Source of the DNA: Syntrophomonadaceae bacterium
GTDB lineage: Bacteria; Bacillota; Dethiobacteria; DTU022
Direction: 5' to 3'
Length of the DNA: 5,517 bases
NCBI GenBank assembly: GCA_007136055.1
Contig: SLHT01000243.1
Coordinates: 1-5,517 of the forward strand
Below the pieces are notes generated by a model. The model ran no database searches. It had not been told where the DNA came from and saw only the letters and a program-made list of their open reading frames with translations. Position numbers and translations under genes: made by a program. Positions 1 to 4,480 of this stretch are shown in pieces. Position 1 is the first letter of the stretch; each line of letters begins with the position of its first letter.

Positions 1-100
1 GCTGCCTGTTTGTTGAAGTGTGCTGCCTGTTTGTTGAAGTGTGCTGCCTGTTTGTTGAAGTGTGCTGCCTGTTTGTTGAAGTGTGCTGCCTGTTTGTTGA
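1..100. repeat. 21-bp tandem repeat array, about 4.8 copies, cut by left edge
   Basis: Four identical 21-bp units start at 1, 22, 43 and 64. A fifth, at 85, is identical for 16 bases and then diverges at 101. Each unit contains the core TGTTTGTTGAAGTG followed by TGCTGCC. The perfect identity suggests recent expansion or active copy-number change. The array begins at the window edge, so its true length is unknown. It lies about 50 bp beyond the stop codon of the permease gene. The unit is a multiple of three and has no stop in five of its six frames, so peptide repeats read from it are not by themselves evidence of coding. Confidence 0.97.
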
Positions 101-151
101 CGTTAATGTGTGTATTGCAACCCATAGTGCCATTTGTGCCGGCAATGGAAA
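101..151. other. Spacer between permease stop codon and repeat array
   Basis: Fifty-one bases with no gene. The only structure is a weak 5-bp inverted repeat (CCATT at 130-134, AATGG at 144-148) around a GCCGGC core. It has no T-tract, so I do not call a terminator for the permease. A minus-strand ATG at 123-125 opens a frame through the repeats and off the window edge; it is discussed under findings. Confidence 0.5.
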
Positions 152-1258
152 TCACAGGATGAAATTCCCGAAAAACCAGCCGACAAGGGTGCCGAGCACA
201 ATGATGGTCGGTACATAAACCATCGCCTTTTTGACGCCGAAAATCCGGGCAATGGCCAGCCAGTTGGGCAGGCTGATGCCGGGTCCGACCAGCAGCAGGG
301 TCAGGGCCGGACCATAACCCATGCCCATGCCCATCAGCGCATCCACAAACGGAGCTTCGGTCATGGTGGCAAAGTAGCTGACGGCACCGATCAGCGTAGC
401 CAGAAAAGAGGCCAGTATGGTGTTGCTGCCCAGCCAGTCCTGCACCCATTGCTCCGGAAGGACAGCCTGAATAACCCCGACCAGAAACACCCCGCCGAGA
501 AGCAGCGGGAAAATGACCTTGATGAACCACCAGGTCTCGCGCACCCAAAGCTCCAGCCGCGACCACGCGATCATTCGCCAGGCATAAAGCGCTGCGGCGA
601 GGGTGGCTGCGCCCCACACCAGAATTTTGTGCAGATAGGGCCCTTCCTGAACCAGGTAGTTGGGCGCCAAAAGGCTTAGAAGGACCAGGCCGATTAGTCC
701 GAATTCGACACGACCGATGATGCGGGGACGGGATTCCGTGGATTCCTGTGCATTTGCAAGAGATTTCGTTGAATCCTGTGTGTGTTCGGGCTGCCCTGCT
801 GCTTTGCTTGCGTCCCGGTGCTCATGGCCGAACACGGTGCGCATGACCAGTCCGACCACAAAAGCGACCAGCAGGGCCGATATGATGCGCACGGTCACCA
901 TTTCAGCCCCCAGAATGGTTCCCGTGTATACCAGCGCCAGCACATTGGCAGCGGGAGCGACCCACAAAATGATGAATGCCACACCGACGCCGGCACCGGC
1001 GAAATAGAGCCCGGCCGCCACAGGGATGACCGTGCAGGAACAGGCTGCCACCAGGAAGCTGGCTGCTGCTGCGAGGGTGAATGACTTTATGATGTTTGCC
1101 TGTTCTCCCAGCAGGTCAAGGATGGCTTCACGATTTGTAAACGTGACCATGGCGCCCGCAAGAAAGAATGCCGGCAGCAGGCAGGTGAGCGTGTGTTTCA
1201 GGATGTAGTATTGCAGGGAGTCCAATCCCGAAGTAATAAGGTCAATGATCAGTGACAT
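152..1258 (-). CDS. COG0701/ArsP-like permease (PF03773 family), probable metal or metalloid efflux
   Basis: A 368-residue polytopic inner-membrane protein of the predicted-permease family that includes ArsP-type exporters. About ten hydrophobic segments are visible (roughly 20-40, 58-82, 85-112, 115-140, 184-200, 207-230, 243-266, 280-300, 312-335, 345-366). The first half carries the family's Cys-x-Cys motif in AACSCTVIPVAAG (C73, C75), followed by the APAAN segment. The second half has TEAPF (E301) and GPGISLPNW, matching the usual two-half architecture. A hydrophilic linker (about 143-181), with GHEH and a QDST/QEST partial duplication, separates the halves. The ATG at 1256-1258 has no Shine-Dalgarno in front. 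The gene lies downstream of arsR in the same direction but 251 bp away, with its own operator-like site. The substrate is not readable from sequence: arsenicals, Zn/Cd or Cu are all possible. The family call is firm; the efflux role is inferred from context. Confidence 0.88.
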   Translation of the reverse strand: MSLIIDLITSGLDSLQYYILKHTLTCLLPAFFLAGAMVTFTNREAILDLLGEQANIIKSFTLAAAASFLVAACSCTVIPVAAGLYFAGAGVGVAFIILWVAPAANVLALVYTGTILGAEMVTVRIISALLVAFVVGLVMRTVFGHEHRDASKAAGQPEHTQDSTKSLANAQESTESRPRIIGRVEFGLIGLVLLSLLAPNYLVQEGPYLHKILVWGAATLAAALYAWRMIAWSRLELWVRETWWFIKVIFPLLLGGVFLVGVIQAVLPEQWVQDWLGSNTILASFLATLIGAVSYFATMTEAPFVDALMGMGMGYGPALTLLLVGPGISLPNWLAIARIFGVKKAMVYVPTIIVLGTLVGWFFGNFIL

Positions 1259-1278
1259 GGTTGAAATGATGTTGCAGG

Positions 1279-1386
1279 ATGTTGAAAAATGTGCGGATGT
1301 TTAAGAATGTATGCGTATTGAAGAACACACAGGTGTTGAAGGATATGCACGTGTTGAAGGATATGCACGTGTCGAAGGATATGTGA
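1279..1386. repeat. 18-bp tandem repeat array, six units, in the permease leader
   Basis: Six consecutive 18-bp units start at 1279, 1297, 1315, 1333, 1351 and 1369. Units 4 and 5 are identical (GTGTTGAAGGATATGCAC), unit 6 differs at a few bases, and units 1-3 are increasingly diverged but keep phase and a TTGAA-like core. A further TTGAA core lies at 1261, 21 bp before the core of unit 1. CACGTG palindromes form at unit junctions (1348-1353, 1366-1371). The array fills the region between the putative permease promoter and the start codon, so on the minus strand it would be transcribed as a repeated TTCAACAC-type leader. Confidence 0.9.
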
Positions 1387-1397
1387 TTGGTTCAGCA

Positions 1398-1427
1398 ATT
1401 ATTTTGTATCAATGAACAAATACTCAT
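1398..1427 (-). promoter_or_regulatory. Putative permease promoter
   Basis: Read on the minus strand, ATGAGT (1422-1427) can serve as a -35 element and AATAAT (1398-1403, one mismatch to TATAAT) as a -10, with an 18-bp spacer. The geometry parallels the better promoter in front of arsR, and the -35 likewise falls inside the operator-like repeat. The match is moderate, and sigma preference in this organism is unknown. Confidence 0.4.
1413..1426. promoter_or_regulatory. Second ArsR operator-like site, in front of the permease
   Basis: TGAACAAATACTCA matches the palindrome upstream of arsR (1995-2008) at 12 of 14 positions. One half-site (TACTCA) and the AA spacer are identical and the other half-site is degenerate. 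The TGAACA/TNNTCA form resembles operator cores known for ArsR/SmtB-family metal sensors. It lies about 155 bp upstream of the permease start and 84 bp beyond the arsR stop, suggesting the permease is directly repressed by the neighbouring regulator. Binding is inferred. Confidence 0.6.
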
Positions 1428-1509
1428 AAATCAGGAAGAATGATATTCAGGGAGGTCCGCTTTGGGATGTTTATCGGTCTTGCGTGGTTGAAGTGGATGG
1501 TGGTAACAG

Positions 1510-1827
1510 TTATTCGGTTTCTTCTTCGAGAATGTTCCGCTCGGCAGCACGGCGCACCAGCTCGCCGGCCAGATCCAGCATATGGTATATTTCATCGTCG
1601 GCGATACGGTAGTTGATCCTGACCCCGTCGCGCTCCGGGATCAGAATGCCTCTGTCGACCAAAATCTTCATGTGCCGGGATAAATTCGACTGTTCCAGAT
1701 TGAGGTCAGGCGCAATTTCACAGCTGCAGGTGTGACCGCTTCGGATCGCTTCAAGAACGCGGATACGGTTGGGATGCGCCAGGGCGTCAAGGAGCCTTGC
1801 ACGCAGTTTTGTGGAGATGACGGTCAT
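1510..1827 (-). CDS. ArsR/SmtB-family metalloregulatory repressor
   Basis: A 105-residue winged-helix DNA-binding protein of typical family length. The N-terminal helix ends in the family signature LAHPNRIRVLEAI (16-28). TCSCEI (33-38) places C34 and C36 where ArsR-type sensors carry their alpha-3 thiolate ligands. The recognition helix is LEQSNLSRHMKILVDRG (44-60) and the wing is about 65-75 (ERDGVRINYRI). The C-terminal helix (79-103) is the dimerisation helix and is rich in glutamate at its end. No third cysteine is present, and there is no clear alpha-5 His/Asp metal site. The ATG at 1825-1827 has no Shine-Dalgarno. Members repress their own gene and an efflux gene until metal or metalloid binds. 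A matching operator over the arsR -35 and another before the permease support that here. The identity of the inducer is open. Confidence 0.93.
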   Translation of the reverse strand: MTVISTKLRARLLDALAHPNRIRVLEAIRSGHTCSCEIAPDLNLEQSNLSRHMKILVDRGILIPERDGVRINYRIADDEIYHMLDLAGELVRRAAERNILEEETE

Positions 1828-1887
1828 AACAAGAATAACTTTGGAATGCCTGCAGAATGCTGGTGTTCGCGTTTTATCATATTTAAG

Positions 1888-1925
1888 TGTGATGGAACAG
1901 CGTGCTTCGATAGCAACCCATCACA
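1888..1925 (-). promoter_or_regulatory. Leader hairpin B upstream of arsR
   Basis: TGTGATGG (1888-1895) and CCATCACA (1918-1925) are a perfect 8-bp inverted repeat around a 22-base loop. The loop contains a smaller perfect pair, TGCT/AGCA, around five bases. It lies about 60 bp upstream of the arsR start, inside the predicted transcript. No T-tract follows on the minus strand, so it is not a standard intrinsic terminator. It could be a structured leader element or a protein site. Confidence 0.55.
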
Positions 1926-1939
1926 GTTCGTTTTCGGTA

Positions 1940-1966
1940 TTCTGCGGAAAATAAACACCCGCAGAA
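1940..1966 (-). promoter_or_regulatory. Leader hairpin A near the predicted arsR transcript 5' end
   Basis: TTCTGCGG (1940-1947) and CCGCAGAA (1959-1966) form a perfect 8-bp stem with an 11-base A-rich loop. If transcription starts just beyond the -10 at 1981-1986, this stem begins within roughly ten bases of the RNA 5' end. No T-tract follows. The sequence is a clear inverted repeat; a role in RNA stability or regulation is inference. Confidence 0.6.
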
Positions 1967-1980
1967 ACAAATGCGACCGT

Positions 1981-2009
1981 AATATATGAATACATGAGTA
2001 AATACTCAA
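1981..2009 (-). promoter_or_regulatory. arsR promoter
   Basis: On the minus strand, TTGAGT (2004-2009) is a good -35, separated by exactly 17 bp from TATATT (1981-1986) as -10. The predicted start lies near 1974, giving a leader of about 147 nt before the arsR ATG. The operator palindrome at 1995-2008 overlaps the -35 and spacer, the usual arrangement for repression by ArsR/SmtB proteins. Confidence 0.6.
1995..2008. promoter_or_regulatory. ArsR operator, perfect palindrome
   Basis: TGAGTA-AA-TACTCA is a perfect 6-2-6 inverted repeat lying across the -35 of the arsR promoter. The spacing and TGA...TCA ends fit the imperfect inverted repeats bound by ArsR/SmtB dimers. The near copy in front of the permease strengthens the assignment. 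Confidence 0.7.
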
Positions 2010-2081
2010 CAATGTTTATTTCAGAAGCTGATGATAAGTCATACACACGTCTTACATACCATCAAACCGCCTGTCATTTCA

Positions 2082-2106
2082 TCCGGATGTCAGCATCCCA
2101 TCCGGA
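2082..2106. repeat. 8-bp perfect inverted repeat between the divergent promoters
   Basis: TCCGGATG (2082-2089) and CATCCGGA (2099-2106) are perfect complements around nine bases. A nested alternative also exists: GGATG-TCAG-CATCC at 2085-2098. Because the flanking genes diverge, no transcript is expected to end here, so a protein-binding or structural site is more likely than a terminator. Confidence 0.55.
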
Positions 2107-2166
2107 CACCTGTCAATAGATCTCGGACACCTGTCATTAGATTTTGGACGATTGTCATCGCTTCCG
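2104..2166. repeat. 21-bp tandem repeat array, three units with TGTCA core
   Basis: Units start at 2104, 2125 and 2146. The first two begin GGACACCTGTCA and match at 18 of 21 positions. The third keeps GGAC and TGTCAT but diverges afterwards. Two more TGTCA words upstream (2072, 2088) are out of period. The 21-bp spacing puts each core on the same DNA face. The array lies between the arsR and barrel-gene promoters, ending about 78 bp before the -7 box of the latter. Confidence 0.75.
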
Positions 2167-2243
2167 ATCGTCTGCCGGACTTGTTCGAACCTTAGCTGTT
2201 AAACGTGAAACGATAAACGGTTCCATTCCGAGAAAGAATTCCC

Positions 2244-2251
2244 TACATTTG
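2244..2251 (+). promoter_or_regulatory. Bacteroidota-type -7 promoter box for the barrel protein gene
   Basis: TACATTTG fits the TAnnTTTG -7 consensus of Bacteroidota housekeeping promoters. Transcription from here would begin near 2258, about 45 nt before the ATG at 2303. I do not see a convincing -33 TTTG partner. The placement argues against the in-frame GTG at 2255 being the translation start. Confidence 0.5.
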
Positions 2252-2302
2252 TGAGTGCCACTGATATCAACCATACAAACCGTAAACTCTAAAAGCAAAT
2301 CC

Positions 2303-2872
2303 ATGAAAATTATGATGATACCGCTCCGGAACATTCTGACCGCATTTCTGTTTCTATGGATTCTGTTGTCTGTCAGCGACGCACAAGCCAGGTCATCCTG
2401 GGGCATTGGGGCATCGTATGAAGTTCGGGATTCGAATCCTGAAAAAGGCTTTGGCCTTCGCCTGGAACGCAGTATTCTGTCAGGTGTTCCGTTGCTGGAT
2501 TTTAAACTTCGCGCCCATTTCAGCTATTTTTCCGAAAGTGTCAGCTCATACCGAGATATACAGCTTCCGACAGAACTGGATGTCTATGATTACGGGATTG
2601 CTGCCACCGGCGGTATCAGTTTTGGCCTGCTGCATCCCTATGCCGGTGTGGGCCTGGGAAAAGAGCGTTTTGATGCCGAACAATCTGCCCCTCAGGGACT
2701 GAGTTTGAGCGACGACAGTATCTACTGGAATCTGTATGGCGGGCTCCGGCTTCCCATTCTCCCCGTATTGAACCCCTTTGTTGAGTACCGGTTTACCCGG
2801 CTTATGAGTTCCGAGGAGTTTGATTACTCGCACAACTCCCGGTTTGCTTTTGGCATCATGATGAATTTTTAA
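2303..2872 (+). CDS. Small outer-membrane beta-barrel protein
   Basis: A 189-residue exported protein. Residues 1-29 form a signal peptide: positive start MKIMMIPLR, hydrophobic core about 11-24, and a signal peptidase I-like site after DAQA (A27-x-A29). The mature part has about eight alternating amphipathic stretches (33-41, 49-56, 65-76, 95-107, 112-122, 140-150, 156-166, 180-189), rich in Gly and aromatic residues. It ends in FGIMMNF with the terminal phenylalanine typical of outer-membrane barrels. This fits the small eight-stranded OmpW/opacity-type barrel superfamily, but I recognise no specific family. An in-frame GTG 48 bp upstream would extend it, but that would put residues ahead of the signal peptide and precede the predicted transcript start. 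The A-rich stretch before the ATG lacks a Shine-Dalgarno. It is convergent with the amidohydrolase, 43 bp from its stop. Confidence 0.75.
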   Translation: MKIMMIPLRNILTAFLFLWILLSVSDAQARSSWGIGASYEVRDSNPEKGFGLRLERSILSGVPLLDFKLRAHFSYFSESVSSYRDIQLPTELDVYDYGIAATGGISFGLLHPYAGVGLGKERFDAEQSAPQGLSLSDDSIYWNLYGGLRLPILPVLNPFVEYRFTRLMSSEEFDYSHNSRFAFGIMMNF

Positions 2873-2915
2873 AAGTGTTCGATACATCCGGCTTCGATCA
2901 TCTCGCGCACCGCCT

Positions 2916-4394
2916 TCACTTTTCCGGATAGACGATGATGCCTCCCACCACGGTCATTTCGACTGTAGCATCCATAATTCTGGCCGGATCGATTTCAAGT
3001 ATATTGTCAGACAGCATGACAATATCCGCCAGCTTGCCGACGGTGATGGATCCCAGCCGGCCTTCATCATAAGCAGAATAAGCGCTCGAAAGGGTCTGTG
3101 CCCTTATCGCCTCCCTGACAGTGATTTTCTGGTCCGGGAACCATCCACCGGGATGCTCTCCATCAAGGGTGCGTCGGGTGACCGCGGCGTAAATGGTGAG
3201 GAGCGGGTTGAGCGGGGCGACCGTCCAGTCGCTGCCGAAACTCATGATCGCACCTGCGTCCAGGAAGCTTCGGAAGGCATAGGTTGTCTTGCATCGCTCG
3301 TGACCGATGCGCCCTTTAGCCCATCTCCCGTCATCGATAGCATGGAAGGGATGCACCGACGCAATGACCCCCAGCTCGGCAAACCGCTGGAAGTCCTTCG
3401 GATGGATATGCTGGGCATGTTCGATGCGAAACCTGCGGTCCCGCTTCGGGTTCTCCCGGATGATCTGCTCGTACAAATCGAGGATAAGGCTGTTGGCGCT
3501 GTCCCCGATGGCATGGATGACGGGTTGCAGTCCGGCCTTGTCGGCGGCCATCGCCCATTCTTCCAGCCGGCGGTCGCCCAGGACATCACTCGGCAGGCCG
3601 TGCGTCGTGGGATCGGAAGTGTAGGGTTCGAAGAAAAGCGCAGTCGAGGAGCCGAGGGAACCATCCGCCATGGCCTTGAGGCCGCCTACCCGGACGAAAT
3701 CATTGCCGAAAGGCGCCTGGATGCCGGTTTCTGCGAGATGTTCCCACCGCGAAAAGGGGAGGATGGCGTATACGCGCGCGGTGAGTTCGCCGTTTTCCGG
3801 GTCCCGTACGATCTGTCCTCCGGGGGGATCCGGCGTCTCGCGCGTAATGCCGGCCATCCGAAGCGTGTAGCTGTTCGCCAGTCCCATGTGGCCGTCGTAC
3901 CGCCGCACAAAGACGGGTGTCTCCGGAGTGCAGGGATCGATCAGCTGTCGGGTGGGCAGGTTGCCCCCGGGGAAGTTGTCATGGTTCCAGGTGCCACCGG
4001 TGATCCAGCGCCCCGGGTTGCGTCTGGCCCATTACCCGATGAGCACGGCGAATTCTTCCTCCGTCTGTGCATGCCGCAGGTCGATGCTCTGCAGCTGGAA
4101 TCCGCCGCTGGTGAAATGGGTATGGTTGTCGATGAATCCCGGGAGGATGAGCTTTCCCCCGGCATCGATGACCCGGGTATCCGGACCGATGTGCAGCCGG
4201 ATCTGCTCCGCGGATGTGACGGCAAGGATTTTCCCGTCCAGGATGGCGATGGCCTCGGCGACGGGTTGTTCCTCGTCGACGGTCCAGACGTAGGCGTTCG
4301 TGAAGACCTTGTCGGCCGGTTGTGCGAGTGCCTGAGATGCGACCGCAAAAAATAGCAGCAGGAGAAAGATAAGAGAGAGCATCGGAATTTTCAT
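2916..4394 (-). pseudogene. YtcJ-like amidohydrolase (amidohydrolase_3), broken by an in-frame TAA and an apparent internal deletion
   Basis: One continuous frame of 492 codons, with codon 121 a TAA stop (4032-4034). Homology to periplasmic YtcJ/NfdA-type metal-dependent hydrolases runs unbroken across it. Residues 1-25 are a signal peptide (SQALA|QPA). The metal-site HxH is H91/H93 in DNHTHF. Beyond the stop come WITGGTW (130-136), DGHMGLANS (167-175), GGLKAMADGSLGS (237-249), VIHAIGD (H294), RIEHAQH (H326) and FGSDW (D389). From family knowledge, residues 205/206 (GELT|ARVYA) join two blocks normally separated by about 60 residues of barrel containing a VTSVHDMG-like strand. That would explain 492 codons against the usual 530-560. 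Both pieces (4032-4394 and 2916 to about 3908) are individually open. GC content is visibly above its neighbours. The substrate is unknown. The stop could be a sequencing error, but the deletion would still leave a doubtful enzyme. Confidence 0.85.
4032..4034 (-). other. Premature in-frame TAA in the amidohydrolase
   Basis: The minus-strand reading is ...GTG CTC ATC GGG TAA TGG GCC AGA CGC... The frame is identical before and after, so this is a nonsense change, not a frameshift. A single substitution from GAA, CAA or AAA would restore a residue suited to this helix before the WARRNPGRWITGG block. Confidence 0.9.
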
Positions 4395-4480
4395 GGTCGT
4401 ATACCTGATGCGTGATTTTTACAAAACCATTTTTTGAAAAGAACACTTCTGATTTTTTATTAGCTGCGTTGTGCTATCTA
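4395..4480. other. Spacer between DUF4914-like gene and amidohydrolase
   Basis: Eighty-six AT-rich bases between two genes reading leftward. A perfect 6-bp inverted repeat (TAGCTG 4461-4466, CAGCTA 4482-4487) overlaps the upstream gene's stop. On the minus strand it is followed by an A-rich, not T-rich, tract, so it does not look like an intrinsic terminator. I see no convincing promoter or Shine-Dalgarno, so cotranscription is possible but undecided. Confidence 0.45.

Larger units (their letters stand above)
1828..2302. other. 475-bp divergent intergenic region between arsR and the barrel protein gene
   Basis: No coding region is supported here. In order it holds two perfect hairpins in the arsR leader (1888-1925, 1940-1966), the arsR promoter with overlapping operator (1981-2009), an 8-bp inverted repeat (2082-2106), a 21-bp tandem array (2104-2166) and a -7-like promoter box (2244-2251) for the rightward gene. 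Open frames across it lack a plausible start or any recognisable product. Confidence 0.7.

Noticed and set aside
1..100. CRISPR array
   Set aside because: Units are contiguous identical 21-bp repeats with no unique spacers, and no cas genes are nearby.
130..148. CCATT/AATGG hairpin after the permease as a terminator
   Set aside because: Only five base pairs in the stem and no T-tract on the minus strand.
18..218. Plus-strand frame with repeated CCLFVEV peptides
   Set aside because: Produced by the stop-free 21-bp repeat; it then runs antisense into the permease with no recognisable protein and no start signal.
1311..1415. Plus-strand 34-codon frame with VEGYAR repeats (MRIEEHTG...)
   Set aside because: Arises from the 18-bp array being a multiple of three; it is antisense to the permease leader, has no ribosome-binding signal, and overlaps the operator.
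2255..2302. GTG start giving a 16-residue longer barrel protein
   Set aside because: It would place a polar extension before the signal peptide and lies at or upstream of the predicted transcript start; the ATG at 2303 fits better.
2870..2918. Protein-like tail (AVREMIEAGCIEHF) after the amidohydrolase stop in another frame
   Set aside because: Only about 16 codons, the annotated C-terminus VGGIIVYPEK is already a normal family ending, and it overlaps the convergent gene's stop.
2886..2928. ATCCGG/CCGGAT inverted repeat between the convergent genes as a bidirectional terminator
   Set aside because: Short arms, a loop of about 30 bases, and no T-tract on either side.
3153..4355. 400-codon plus-strand frame antisense to the amidohydrolase
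   Set aside because: A shadow of a GC-rich gene on the other strand; its composition is low in hydrophobic pattern and no domain is recognisable.
3979..4446. Minus-strand frame overlapping the amidohydrolase N-terminus, first taken as evidence of a frameshift
   Set aside because: The amidohydrolase frame is the same on both sides of the TAA, and this alternative frame is Arg/His/Pro-rich nonsense.
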